This document shows positions 25,170 through 32,898 of a stretch of DNA of 32,912 nt, one piece after another. The stretch's first letter is position 1, and each line of letters begins with the position of its first letter. Below the pieces are notes generated by a model that ran no database searches, had not been told where the DNA came from, and saw nothing but the letters and a program-made list of their open reading frames with translations. The position numbers and the translations under genes are program-made. The DNA is from CALCNS01 sp964425745 (GTDB lineage Bacteria; Bacillota; JAAYKD01), in NCBI GenBank assembly GCA_964425745.1, contig CAYRNW010000029.1, forward strand, positions 1 to 32,912. The letters run 5' to 3'.

Positions 25170-26504
25170 TTACTTCGTAACAAATTCAATGGGGATGACC
25201 ACCACATTGCGGTCACTGCCATCCTTCATACTGACCTCATAGACCTCCAATGTACCATATCCGGAAGCGGTTGCAGGATACTCAAGAGCCACATCAAAGG
25301 TTCCGTGTGCCGGTGCTCCGTCTGAGGACATGGTTTGACTCTGTACTAAGACATTGCCATTGGCATCTTTTAACCGGTAACTGACCATCGCTTCAAACAC
25401 CTGAGCTACTCCCTGAATATGAAGCGGGCTGGTCACCGTTTGACCGGGCACCGGGGAGGTGACCCAAATGGCAGGTGCATACACAGGGGTGAGATCGCGT
25501 TGGAAGGGTTGGATTGAGAGATCGATATGACCCCACCAACCCATGGCGTTCTCGGCGGAACCTTCCACAAAGAACTGCACTTGCTCAATAGACGGGAACT
25601 CGGTGAGCGTGTTGACAATGCTGGCAATACCCAATGCTTCTGCGGTGGAACCCACATTTGCATTGAGAACCTCTTGGGAAAAATCAATCGTAGCTAGACC
25701 GTCTTTTATGGTCAGCCCTAAGATTTCTGTTCCTTCGGGCAGAACACGATACGCTCCCTCGGTCTGAGGAGTGCCGGAAATCAACTCGTTCAAAGCGGCT
25801 CGAGCAATGCCTGCGCTTTTTTCTACAATATGCACTTCTCGCACCAGAATCATGTCGTTGGTGGTGGCTTTAATGTAATAGACGGCCACATTCATGGTCT
25901 GTTTGGCAAAAGCACGGCTAATCGTTACCAAGGCTTCGGCTCTGGTGATTGGGGCGTCCGGTAAAAAGCGACCGTCGGGATACCCGAGCATGATTTGAGC
26001 ATCTGCTACATTTTGCACTGCCCGTTTGCTCCAAGCGGCAATCGTTTCTGCATCACTAAACGGCAGTGGATTTTGGGTCAGACCAAGTAGATTGAGACGG
26101 TTAATGATCACAGCGGCTTCTTGACGCGTAATCTCCCCTTCCGGGTCGATGGTTCCGTCTGGGTAGCCAAACACATAGCCTGCAGCGGTTGCTTTAGCGA
26201 TTACAGGGGCATACCAAGCGTTGCTGGGGACATCGGTGTACGTTATGCTACTCTCCTTGGTGAAGGCGTAGATGTTGTTGGTCCATGCAAAAAATTCAGC
26301 GCGGCTAATCGAGTTTTCGGGTTTAAAACTGCCGTCGGGGTAACCTTGAGCAATTCCGGATGCTATGGCTTGTGCAATGGCATCTTTCGCCCAGCTTGTA
26401 TCGTAGTCATGAACTAGGGTTTCAGCAGATGCTATGGGTGCTAGGGTGAAGACAAGGGAGAGAGACAGGATCAAGAGACAGAATTTCTTATTGATCCGTT
26501 TCAT
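25170..26504 (-). CDS. SLH protein with GerMN and Gmad2 domains
   Basis: Start set at ATG 26504 with AAAGGAG 7 nt upstream. The 444-residue product has a signal peptide (MKRINKKFCLLILSLSLVFT, then LAPIASAE). Three SLH domains follow (about 30-205: QGYPDGSFKPENSISRAEF, FGYPDGTIDPEGEITRQEA, LGYPDGRFLPDAPITRAEA). Next is a GerMN domain (about 205-325, VAVYYIKA ... LPEGTEILGLTIKDGLATID ... NTLTEFPSIEQVQFFVEG), and a Gmad2 Ig-like domain (about 335-444, IWVTSPVPGQTVTSPLHIQG). GerMN and Gmad2 occur in GerM and in other cell-envelope proteins of spore formers. The protein is wall bound through its SLH domains. The ATG lies inside the end of the GNAT gene (17-nt overlap), suggesting translational coupling. 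Confidence 0.88.
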   Translation of the reverse strand: MKRINKKFCLLILSLSLVFTLAPIASAETLVHDYDTSWAKDAIAQAIASGIAQGYPDGSFKPENSISRAEFFAWTNNIYAFTKESSITYTDVPSNAWYAPVIAKATAAGYVFGYPDGTIDPEGEITRQEAAVIINRLNLLGLTQNPLPFSDAETIAAWSKRAVQNVADAQIMLGYPDGRFLPDAPITRAEALVTISRAFAKQTMNVAVYYIKATTNDMILVREVHIVEKSAGIARAALNELISGTPQTEGAYRVLPEGTEILGLTIKDGLATIDFSQEVLNANVGSTAEALGIASIVNTLTEFPSIEQVQFFVEGSAENAMGWWGHIDLSIQPFQRDLTPVYAPAIWVTSPVPGQTVTSPLHIQGVAQVFEAMVSYRLKDANGNVLVQSQTMSSDGAPAHGTFDVALEYPATASGYGTLEVYEVSMKDGSDRNVVVIPIEFVTK

Positions 26505-27030
26505 AATGAACTCCTTTCTTGTAGATACTATGCAAATATTCTTTGCCACGAAATCGTTCGGTCCTGCGTTCTAGGCTGTCGGTAAAGCCCAAGGACTTCA
26601 CCAAAGCCGAAGAACCTATGTTTTCTTCATAGATGCAAGCGGTGACCGTGTTGAGTTGAAGCGTGGGAATGATGTAATCTAACATCGCTTTGACTGCTTC
26701 TTTGCCAAAGCCTTTTCCCCAGTATGCCGGCTGAAGGTCATAGCCGATTTCGCAGGTTCGGGCTTCGGGTTTCCAAATGTGAAAGCCTAAGGTGCCAATT
26801 TTATCGTTATTCTCTTTTAACCGGATGATCCAACGGTGCGCTGTGATTTTCTTCTGTTGCGTATACATTTGAACGATCTCGAGTGCGTCTTGGAGTGCTT
26901 GGGTGGGTTCTGCATCGAAAAGATAACGGTTGACATCGTCATTGGAAAATTGCTGAAATATGAAATCAACATCGTCCTCTGAGATGCATTTTAGGATGAG
27001 GCGGTCGGTTTCAAGGTCGTGTAGGATCAT
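26488..27030 (-). CDS. GNAT N-acetyltransferase (RimJ/RimL type)
   Basis: A 180-residue acetyltransferase of the RimJ/RimL subgroup, which transfers acetyl from acetyl-CoA to protein N-termini, amino groups of drugs or small molecules. The N-terminal TDRLILKCISEDD block (8-20), the central strand GTLGFHIWKPEARTCEIGYD (78-97), the acetyl-CoA loop YWGKGFGKEAVKAMLDYI (103-120) and the NIGSSALVKSLGF helix (137-149) are all present. The ATG has AAGGAGG 5 nt upstream. It sits 25 nt after the AbiEii toxin gene and overlaps the next SLH gene, so it is probably expressed from the AbiE promoter. Substrate unknown; some GNATs are toxins, but this subgroup is usually metabolic or resistance related. Confidence 0.88.
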   Translation of the reverse strand: MILHDLETDRLILKCISEDDVDFIFQQFSNDDVNRYLFDAEPTQALQDALEIVQMYTQQKKITAHRWIIRLKENNDKIGTLGFHIWKPEARTCEIGYDLQPAYWGKGFGKEAVKAMLDYIIPTLQLNTVTACIYEENIGSSALVKSLGFTDSLERRTERFRGKEYLHSIYKKGVHYETDQ

Positions 27031-27055
27031 GGTTACCTCCTTGGTAGGATCTACG

Positions 27056-28096
27056 TTAAGTCTGCAATAAATGAATAGTCTTCACTACGTAAGCAAAAGC
27101 TTCGGGATCTAACCTTCTTAATGATGACAATACTGCGTATTTTGAGTTTGAAATGTTCTCTTGTGCATAAGGTAAAAAATCTTCAATTCTCTCGAACTCG
27201 GTTTTTGTCAAAATGCATGCTGCCATATACATAACTTTGCAAGCCATTTTTGCAGCAGTTTCCCGATTAAATCTCTCACTATAAATATGAAAAGTAATCC
27301 CCTGTATCCCCTTCAGAAACAAAGTGTATTGTTCTTTTTTGTAGTTCCCGCGTCCAGCGACACACGCAGCAGCCTCGATCGTATCTTCCAAGACTTCCTC
27401 TTCCGTTGTGCTTAAACTGCGATAAGTCATCTCGGTTTTAACTGTGGAAATATATGAACTATATACATCGTTGAAATCATCACAGACATCTATAAGAGTA
27501 GCAATATCATACATTTGCTTCAGAATTTCAACTTCTTTACCTACACCAAATTGAATTCCGGTAGTGTAAGGAGCAAATGCTGTAAGTTTATCTCCAAGGA
27601 TACAATTGGCACTTGGCATGTAAACATTCGAATATGGATCGTGGGTGATTAAAAAATCGTGTGTTATTCTCTTTTGTATTAATTTACTATAATGATGATC
27701 TTCGTATACAATGTCGAGTAAGATATAGAATGGTCTTTTCGAAATTGGAGAATCATAGGTATACTTATAATGCTGCTTTACGATATTGTTCTTCCCCATA
27801 CGATTTTGTTGCTCTAGAGAAATGAACGGAAATATCTGTGCTGCTCTCTCAAGGTAGGGCTGAACATTGGTTCCGGGCTTTACGATAATATCAATATCCG
27901 TCGATAATCTCCTCGGTGTTTTCAATAACAGCATTAAACATGTACCACCTTTGAATATAAAAGGTAATCCTGCTACTGCTAATGCTTCTAATAAACCGAA
28001 TGCATAAATACATCTTTCAAGAATAGTATGATCAACTCGGACATTTCCTTTGATTCTCATGATGTGTTCTAACGTGAAATTCTCTCTAGATAGCAA
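27056..28096 (-). CDS. AbiEii-family nucleotidyltransferase toxin
   Basis: A 346-residue member of the AbiEii/AbiGii family, the toxin of type IV abortive-infection toxin-antitoxin systems. The nucleotidyltransferase core reads FKGGTCLMLLLKT (48-60) and RRLSTDIDI (62-70), with the GGT and the catalytic Asp67/Asp69 pair, and a later ILGDKLTAFAPY block typical of the family. AbiEii proteins bind NTP and can pyrophosphorylate tRNA acceptor ends to arrest growth. The start is TTG at 28094-28096, directly after the TAA of the upstream gene; GGAGG 8 nt before it supports this start, and no better-placed ATG has a site. All core residues are kept, so it may be active. It follows the AbiEi-like gene without a gap. 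Confidence 0.85.
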   Translation of the reverse strand: MLSRENFTLEHIMRIKGNVRVDHTILERCIYAFGLLEALAVAGLPFIFKGGTCLMLLLKTPRRLSTDIDIIVKPGTNVQPYLERAAQIFPFISLEQQNRMGKNNIVKQHYKYTYDSPISKRPFYILLDIVYEDHHYSKLIQKRITHDFLITHDPYSNVYMPSANCILGDKLTAFAPYTTGIQFGVGKEVEILKQMYDIATLIDVCDDFNDVYSSYISTVKTEMTYRSLSTTEEEVLEDTIEAAACVAGRGNYKKEQYTLFLKGIQGITFHIYSERFNRETAAKMACKVMYMAACILTKTEFERIEDFLPYAQENISNSKYAVLSSLRRLDPEAFAYVVKTIHLLQT

Positions 28097-28816
28097 TTAC
28101 TTAACCTCCACAACAAGCTCTGCATCTGTTTCTTCTGTTAAAAAGGCATAGATTTCTCTGGCTTTATTTCTTCTTTTAGCATAACGAAACATACTTGTTT
28201 GGTTTATATTGTACTTTCTGAACATCTCACTTACTGCATCAGGAAAATCTGCTGGGGACAAAATGTGAAACAAACTTTTATTAGCAAAAAGATCTACAAT
28301 AATTTTTTCCAAAAGCACATTATGAACATAAGGTTTCCCTTTTGGAGCTTCTGTAATAAGACGATTGATGATTACGGAGTCATGCTCTCTGTATAAGAGC
28401 AATTGCTCAGTGGTTGGCATTAACAAAACACTAGTACTCTGCAAAATTTCTCTTAGAGAATGAAATACAACTTCACACCCAATTTTTTCGATTTCAACAA
28501 AAATAAGATTATTCCCGAGCTGATGATTTAAGAACTCGTTAAGCCAGATGAGTTCCCATATCCGATAATCCATTAGTGGAAACTTAGTCTTCATAAACTC
28601 GATTATCTTTTCAGCAGTGGAAGAATACACATTTCTGTATTGCCTTTTCAGTTTTGCTTCGTCTGCTTTTATATATAGATTTCTTCCAACCCTCAGAATA
28701 GATTTTCTCTTGAGCATTTTTCCTATGTGGTAACGCAGTTGGGTTTCTTTTACCAAATGATCTGTATGCTCAGCAACTTGATAGATCTCTTGTCTCGTAT
28801 AAACTTCATCCTTCAT
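28097..28816 (-). CDS. AbiEi-like antitoxin and autoregulator (DUF6577-like)
   Basis: Start set at ATG 28816 because AAGGAGGG is well placed; a GTG 6 nt upstream overlaps that site. The 239-residue protein begins with a winged-helix-like DNA-binding domain (ETQLRYHIGKMLKRKSILRV, then GRNLYIKADE), followed by a mixed domain ending in FRKYNINQTSMFRYAKRRNK. It lacks the classical AbiEi pattern seen in the second locus (31511-32104) but occupies the antitoxin position directly before AbiEii and matches the DUF6577-like partners of that toxin family. Two inverted-repeat operators flank its promoter (28837-28942), as expected for an autoregulating antitoxin. Cytoplasmic. Family name moderate, role as antitoxin fairly likely. 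Confidence 0.72.
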   Translation of the reverse strand: MKDEVYTRQEIYQVAEHTDHLVKETQLRYHIGKMLKRKSILRVGRNLYIKADEAKLKRQYRNVYSSTAEKIIEFMKTKFPLMDYRIWELIWLNEFLNHQLGNNLIFVEIEKIGCEVVFHSLREILQSTSVLLMPTTEQLLLYREHDSVIINRLITEAPKGKPYVHNVLLEKIIVDLFANKSLFHILSPADFPDAVSEMFRKYNINQTSMFRYAKRRNKAREIYAFLTEETDAELVVEVK

Positions 28817-28836
28817 GCCCACCCTCCTTGTCTTTT

Positions 28837-28942
28837 CGGCAAATTATGATTTTTTTGCCGTTATGGCTTTACGATACCACTCAAGGGGCCAAAAGTCAAC
28901 AGCCGTATCGGCAATTATCATAATTATTGCCGATACGGCTGT
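28837..28942 (-). promoter_or_regulatory. abiE promoter with two CGGCAA-N12-TTGCCG operators
   Basis: The promoter on the minus strand is TTGACT (plus 28894-28899), 17-bp spacer, TATCGT (plus 28871-28876). Two 24-bp sites with the form CGGCAA-N12-TTGCCG lie at 28909-28932 (upstream of -35) and 28837-28860 (between the -10 and the ribosome site), 72 bp apart. The upstream site is the core of a longer dyad with 17-bp perfect arms (28899-28915 and 28926-28942), which may also end transcription of the serine hydrolase gene whose stop is at 28950. Confidence 0.75.
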
Positions 28943-28949
28943 GGTGGGT

Positions 28950-30311
28950 TTAGCATTCGCCTCCCTCGTACACAACTCGATTTGCTCCTCCGTGATCCAA
29001 ATACATACGTTCTCTACGCAATAGATCTTCAGCTTCGGTGTCATTGGGGTAAAATGAAAGGTAAAGTTTCAAGAAAAACACGGCTTCTTCGTGGCTTCTG
29101 GCACAGACCATATTGAAGACCAGATTGATCAATTCGTCTTGGTCTACACTGATGCCTGCCGGTGGGTTGGCAAAGAGTTCTTTGGCGGTTTTGGTTACCG
29201 CGTCGTAACCCCCTTGTAGATATGCATCGCATAATAAAATCGTCCATGAGACATCTCCGACCGAATAATCGTGCCCGGTGATTTCTGAGGCAAGCGCATG
29301 GTTAATCTGCTTTCTGCTGTAGGATTCATCGTTCGACATCATCACCGCAGCTTTGTTCAACTCAGGGAAGAACATGAAGAAGTCGGTCCAGCCAAAGCCC
29401 ATACCGCCATGGCTGACAACCTTTTCTCCTTCAAAATGGCCCAACATCCAACCCAACCCCATTTTTTCATAAAAGGGCGGTGGCCTTCGCGTGGCAACGG
29501 CTGTCCAGAGCAAGTCCAGCGAAGCTGCGGAGACGATCTTTTTGCCATGCATCGTGCCTCGGTTGATCAAGAATTCTCCAAAGGTTAGCATGTCGTTCAA
29601 GGTGGAGTGCAGAGAGCTGGCCGGAGAGTCGCCGCGGTGATTCGGATAGTTTTGGTTGACCTTCATGGCCGGTGTACGCAAGTGTGGAAGTGCAAGACGG
29701 TTCTTTGGCACATCGCTTAAAAGAAACGTGCTGTCTTTCATGCCAATGGGCTGCAGTAAAAACTCTTTTAGATAGGTTTCAAAAACCATACCGGTTTGTT
29801 TGGCGATAATGTCCCCTAAGATACTATAACCCAGATTGCTGTAGTATAATTTGGTCCCGGGTTCGCTGCGCAGTTGTAACTTTGCCATGGCGCGGACGAA
29901 TCGCTCCAGTGCGTCGTCGTCGGTTTCGGGGTTTTCCATGAGTGTGCTGTATTCATCTTCATCAATATCGGGCATGCCGGACATGTGGCCTAACAACATG
30001 CGGAGGGTGATCTTGCGGAAACGCTCATCATCCAGTTTAAAATAAGGCAGGTAGGTTACCACGGTTTCATCCAACTCAAGAAAGCCACGCTCCACCAATT
30101 GCATAATAGCGAGCGCGACAAAGCTTTTACTGATTGAAGCGATGCAAAAAATCGTATGCTCGTCTACCTCGGCGGGTTTATCTATGCTTTGTACACCCAG
30201 TGTTTGTTTATAGGTCAAACCGTTTTCATCTACAATGCCAACGGCTAAACCAGGAATTTTCCACTCTGTAAATATTTGCTGAATCGTTGTGTTTATTTTC
30301 TCTGTTTTCAT
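28950..30311 (-). CDS. Beta-lactamase-fold serine hydrolase
   Basis: Start set at ATG 30311 with AAAGGAGGGG upstream; an earlier in-frame ATG at 30356 precedes the promoter's transcribed region. The 453-residue protein has the class C/DD-peptidase catalytic triad motifs: SISK (59-62, Ser59 nucleophile and Lys62), YSN (157-159) and HGG (301-303). There is no signal peptide, so it is probably cytoplasmic, unlike classical beta-lactamases; such proteins are esterases or peptidases of unknown substrate. After the catalytic domain a helical tail of about 110 residues (from WTILLCDAYLQGGYDA) looks like a TPR-like extension. It is divergent from the lipoprotein gene at 30431. A remnant of a related gene lies at 11752-11931. 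Confidence 0.86.
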   Translation of the reverse strand: MKTEKINTTIQQIFTEWKIPGLAVGIVDENGLTYKQTLGVQSIDKPAEVDEHTIFCIASISKSFVALAIMQLVERGFLELDETVVTYLPYFKLDDERFRKITLRMLLGHMSGMPDIDEDEYSTLMENPETDDDALERFVRAMAKLQLRSEPGTKLYYSNLGYSILGDIIAKQTGMVFETYLKEFLLQPIGMKDSTFLLSDVPKNRLALPHLRTPAMKVNQNYPNHRGDSPASSLHSTLNDMLTFGEFLINRGTMHGKKIVSAASLDLLWTAVATRRPPPFYEKMGLGWMLGHFEGEKVVSHGGMGFGWTDFFMFFPELNKAAVMMSNDESYSRKQINHALASEITGHDYSVGDVSWTILLCDAYLQGGYDAVTKTAKELFANPPAGISVDQDELINLVFNMVCARSHEEAVFFLKLYLSFYPNDTEAEDLLRRERMYLDHGGANRVVYEGGEC

Positions 30312-30337
30312 AAAAATCTCCCCTCCTTTGTAGGTTA

Positions 30338-30366
30338 AGAATACTGCTATTCCCAATATTTGTCAA
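30338..30366 (-). promoter_or_regulatory. Promoter of the serine hydrolase gene
   Basis: On the minus strand TTGACA (plus 30361-30366), a 17-bp spacer, and TATTCT (plus 30338-30343), about 27 nt before the ATG at 30311. A near-consensus sigma-A promoter. Confidence 0.7.
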
Positions 30367-30430
30367 CAAAAGGGATTTGTGCTTTATTTAACGAATTATG
30401 TTTTTTATAAATAGAGAGGGAGAGGATGTT

Positions 30431-31375
30431 ATGAAACGATTTCGATTATTGCTGCTCGGGGTATGTGTTCTATTGATAATGTCAGCTTGTTCCCAAACCA
30501 AATGGAATGAAGTTGACGTCAAAGAGTTCAACTGGCAGCCATTTATGTGGCTCCCTTACGAATTTAGCAATAAACTCTATGATAAAGCAGCAATGTTTTT
30601 ACCGATTCAATTTGAAGATTCCGAAAAAACATATTGGATGCAACTGGACACTGGATCCTATAGCCAATTCGATGGAATCACCTTCGATTGTGTAAATCCA
30701 GCTCATAAAATCATTCAGACCAATTCCTCTTATAACATAGTAAGATTCAACGGAAAAATCGCTGGCTATGAAACCCAAAATGCCAAATTTGTTTCAAAGA
30801 AAGATTGGGGGGGAATTATAAAAGAATCCGATCAATGGATAAACATCGGTACCTTAGGTATGGATTTCTTCCTAGATAAGATTCTCGTTATAGATTTTCC
30901 CAACAGCAGATTGGCCATTGTCACTTCTGGAAGCCTGTTACCAACGGAAATTACTAAGGATGTCACATACTACCCTGCAGAAATGATCATTAACTTATTC
31001 TCAATAAGTCTTACAGTAGAAGACTCTTCACTCAAGGCTGCCTACGATACCGGCTCAAGTATTTTTCCATTGATTCTCAATAAAGATCAATGGCAACAGC
31101 TTACCGGTCGAGATGGGACCGAACCCGAAAATATCGTTCTGGATGTACCGGCTTGGGGAAGCAGCTTCATCGCAATTGGTGCACCTGCACAAGAAGAAAT
31201 GTTCTTATCGGATTTGTCACTAGGAAACCCTGAAGTTTATTACAGAGAAGATAAGCCCGATTGGTTTAAAGGCTCTGGAATTGACGTGATCATGGGAAAT
31301 GAACCCTTTTATGATGACTCTATCGTGATTTTAGATGGAATTAACATGAGGTTTGGTTTGGTAAAGGTGAAATAA
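30431..31375 (+). CDS. Lipoprotein with two DTGS motifs, bilobal aspartic-protease-like
   Basis: Start set at ATG 30431 with GGGAGAGGA upstream. The 314-residue product has a lipoprotein signal (MKRFRLLLLGVCVLLIMSAC, with Cys20 as the lipidated residue), so it is anchored on the outside of the membrane. Two copies of DTGS, WMQLDTGSYSQFD (69-81, Asp73) and AAYDTGSSIFPL (203-214, Asp206), lie 133 residues apart. Each is followed, 65-85 residues later, by a hydrophobic-Gly element: TLGMDFFLDKILVIDF (141-156) and VIMGNEPFYDDSIVILD (286-302). That is the lobe plan of pepsin-like proteases: catalytic D-T-G and a psi-loop Gly in both halves. Pepsin-like bilobal proteins are rare in bacteria. Activity is inference; it could also be a binding protein with the same fold. 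Confidence 0.65.
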   Translation: MKRFRLLLLGVCVLLIMSACSQTKWNEVDVKEFNWQPFMWLPYEFSNKLYDKAAMFLPIQFEDSEKTYWMQLDTGSYSQFDGITFDCVNPAHKIIQTNSSYNIVRFNGKIAGYETQNAKFVSKKDWGGIIKESDQWINIGTLGMDFFLDKILVIDFPNSRLAIVTSGSLLPTEITKDVTYYPAEMIINLFSISLTVEDSSLKAAYDTGSSIFPLILNKDQWQQLTGRDGTEPENIVLDVPAWGSSFIAIGAPAQEEMFLSDLSLGNPEVYYREDKPDWFKGSGIDVIMGNEPFYDDSIVILDGINMRFGLVKVK

Positions 31376-31397
31376 AAGATAGTGATGTATCCCGTTC

Positions 31398-31496
31398 TTG
31401 ATTTCTATGCTCATTTGGATTTCAAAAAAAGCATAAAAATCAACTTCCCCTTGACTTTTATGCTTGTTTCATTTATGATATGAGCATAAAAATCAA
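31398..31496 (+). promoter_or_regulatory. Second abiE promoter with two 14-N18-14 inverted-repeat operators
   Basis: The promoter is TTGACT (31451-31456), 17-bp spacer, TATGAT (31474-31479). Four copies of a 14-bp motif are present: TTGATTTCTATGCT (31398-31411), AGCATAAAAATCAA (31430-31443), TTGACTTTTATGCT (31451-31464) and AGCATAAAAATCAA (31483-31496). They form two inverted pairs, each with exactly 18 bp between arms, repeated with a 53-bp period (about five helical turns). The third copy contains the -35 box and the fourth abuts the ribosome site, so a bound repressor would block the promoter. Confidence 0.8.
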
Positions 31497-31510
31497 TGGA
31501 GGTGGGTTAC

Positions 31511-32104
31511 TTGGCTTTGCCCAATGACTTATATACACTTTTTAAGGAAAATGGCGGTATCGTCACTACCGCTCAAGCGAATGCAATTGGAATTTCTAAT
31601 GAACGCCTGCGCCTATTAGTTCAGTCAAACGACTTGGAGCGCGTAAATTTTGGTGTTTACATTTTGCCTGACGAGTTTATTGATAAAATGTATATCACCC
31701 AAATTCGACGACCGCAAATCATTTATTCACACGAAACAGCGCTATACCTACATGATATGACCGATCGTGACCCGTTAAATTATTCAATTACTGTTCCCTC
31801 TGGTTATAATACTACCAAATTGCGAGCTGAGGGTTTAAAAGTGTACACCATTAAACGCGATTTGCATCGACTAGGTATAACTGAGCTTAAAACCGCATTT
31901 GGTCAAAGTGTGATTTCTTATAATTTGGAACGTACCGTATGTGATTGTCTTCGAAACCGAAACCAAATGGACCTTAGCATTTTGACCGATGCTATGAAAC
32001 GTTATGCGAAACGAAAAGATAAAAACCTACATTCATTGATGCAGTATGCAGAAATCTTCAAGGTCACGAAACCACTTAGAAGTTATTTGGAGGTACTCTT
32101 ATGA
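31511..32104 (+). CDS. AbiEi-family antitoxin (type IV TA), apparently orphaned
   Basis: Start taken at TTG 31511, with GGAGGTGG 5 nt upstream; the ATG at 31496 would put that site inside the coding region and overlap an operator arm. The 197-residue protein has the N-terminal winged helix of AbiEi (LYTLFKENGGIVTTAQANAI, then GISNERLRLLVQSNDLERV and FGVYILP) and the C-terminal antitoxin domain (PQIIYSHETALYLHDM, ERTVCDCLRNRNQMDLSIL). AbiEi represses its own promoter by binding inverted repeats and neutralises AbiEii. Its stop overlaps the ATG of the adjacent toxin gene by 4 bp (ATGA), the usual coupled layout, but that gene is gutted. The antitoxin frame is intact, and its operators are perfect. 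Confidence 0.88.
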   Translation: MALPNDLYTLFKENGGIVTTAQANAIGISNERLRLLVQSNDLERVNFGVYILPDEFIDKMYITQIRRPQIIYSHETALYLHDMTDRDPLNYSITVPSGYNTTKLRAEGLKVYTIKRDLHRLGITELKTAFGQSVISYNLERTVCDCLRNRNQMDLSILTDAMKRYAKRKDKNLHSLMQYAEIFKVTKPLRSYLEVLL

Positions 32105-32254
32105 AAACAGCTACTCAATTGAAACATTGCTGTTATTGAGGAAAGCAGTATTATGCTTGATCTTTGGGAAAGATATCGAAAAAATTATAGTTATGCTACC
32201 GTAATCACCTGGGAAATGGTGATAGATGCAGTAAAATCGGTTTTAAAACTCTAG
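32101..32254 (+). pseudogene. abiEii toxin gene remnant with large internal deletion
   Basis: The frame starts ATG at 32101 with MKTATQLK, a typical AbiEii N-terminus, then runs out of frame to TGA. In the shifted frame the C-terminal end follows: IAVIEESSIMLDLWERYRKN, then YSYATVITWEMVIDAVKSVL, ending TAG at 32252-32254, like the C-terminus of AbiEii proteins (W-x-x-Y-x-x-x-x-x-Y-A). The roughly 250 residues in between, including the nucleotidyltransferase core, are gone. The junction is near 32124. The toxin is therefore inactive. Confidence 0.75.
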
Positions 32255-32308
32255 GCTCTATTCTACTTTACAATCAACATCTTGAAATAAGGATCTGGAA
32301 AACCCCAT

Positions 32309-32342
32309 AAAAAAAGCAGAGCCAACACAAACGTTGACTCTG
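32309..32342 (-). terminator. Intrinsic terminator of the GyrI-like gene
   Basis: On the minus strand CAGAGTCAAC pairs with GTTGGCTCTG (plus 32333-32342 and 32317-32326) with one wobble, followed by CTTTTTTT. A TTTTG flank on the other side suggests it may also end the abiE transcript on the plus strand. Confidence 0.82.
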
Positions 32343-32352
32343 TTTTGTCGCC

Positions 32353-32850
32353 TTATCCTCTCTTCTTCACCGCAACCCAAACTTCACTGTAAGCATAATT
32401 GCTCTTATTGGGGTCCATTTTGGTAAACGAGAATGTAGGGGCTTTAACCAACTCGTAATTGGAACTTGGGAGCCACTCCGCATAGACACTGGCCATGGTA
32501 TTTTGCAGTGTTGCCGGGAAAGGTCCTTCATTGGGAAACACTGCCCAGGTTTGAGCCGGTACCGGAACAACTTCCAACTGTTCACCCGCTTTGTCGTGTG
32601 TGCTTAGAACACCAATCAGATGGGTTAGCTCGCCTTCTTCTTTTAGGAAATCGGCATCGGCTTCATACGAAGCACTAATGATTTCATGCGGTTCCACATT
32701 TTGCAGGGCACGCATTTCTTTACGCTGCTCCGGGGTAATGCTTTGCGCCAGCTTCACAATCTCCTGGTTGACTCCTTCAAATTGCATGGGTACACGCCTG
32801 CTCACCCCCACAAAGTTGAAAGCCGCTTTGTCAATAACCTTGTAATCCAT
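32353..32850 (-). CDS. GyrI-like effector-binding domain protein
   Basis: A 165-residue stand-alone GyrI-like small-molecule-binding domain, the module found at the C-terminus of AraC/MerR regulators such as Rob and BmrR, and in GyrI (SbmC). The start MDYKVIDKAAFNFVGVSRRV with two VP-type repeats, the central LIGVLSTHDKA and the VPAQTWAVFPNEGPFP strand-loop (97-112), then SVYAEWLPSSNYEL (121-134) and the final YSEVWVAVKK are diagnostic of the family. There is no DNA-binding domain, so it may bind or hydrolyse a small toxic molecule. The ribosome site AGGTGG precedes the ATG. A dyad (32878-32898) lies just upstream and may be its operator. Confidence 0.85.
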   Translation of the reverse strand: MDYKVIDKAAFNFVGVSRRVPMQFEGVNQEIVKLAQSITPEQRKEMRALQNVEPHEIISASYEADADFLKEEGELTHLIGVLSTHDKAGEQLEVVPVPAQTWAVFPNEGPFPATLQNTMASVYAEWLPSSNYELVKAPTFSFTKMDPNKSNYAYSEVWVAVKKRG

Positions 32851-32877
32851 AGTAACGCCACCTAGTATAATAATGTC

Positions 32878-32898
32878 ATAGCCAATAAGACTGGCTAT
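32878..32898. promoter_or_regulatory. Dyad upstream of the GyrI-like gene
   Basis: ATAGCCA (32878-32884) and TGGCTAT (32892-32898) are perfect 7-bp arms 7 bp apart, 28 nt upstream of the GyrI-like start, next to a TATACT-like -10 on the minus strand. A candidate operator. Confidence 0.4.

Noticed and set aside
28899..28942. Long palindrome read only as a terminator of the serine hydrolase gene
   Set aside because: The T-tract after it is short (TGACTTTTGG) and the core recurs as a second 24-bp site at 28837-28860 around the abiE promoter, so an operator role explains it better.
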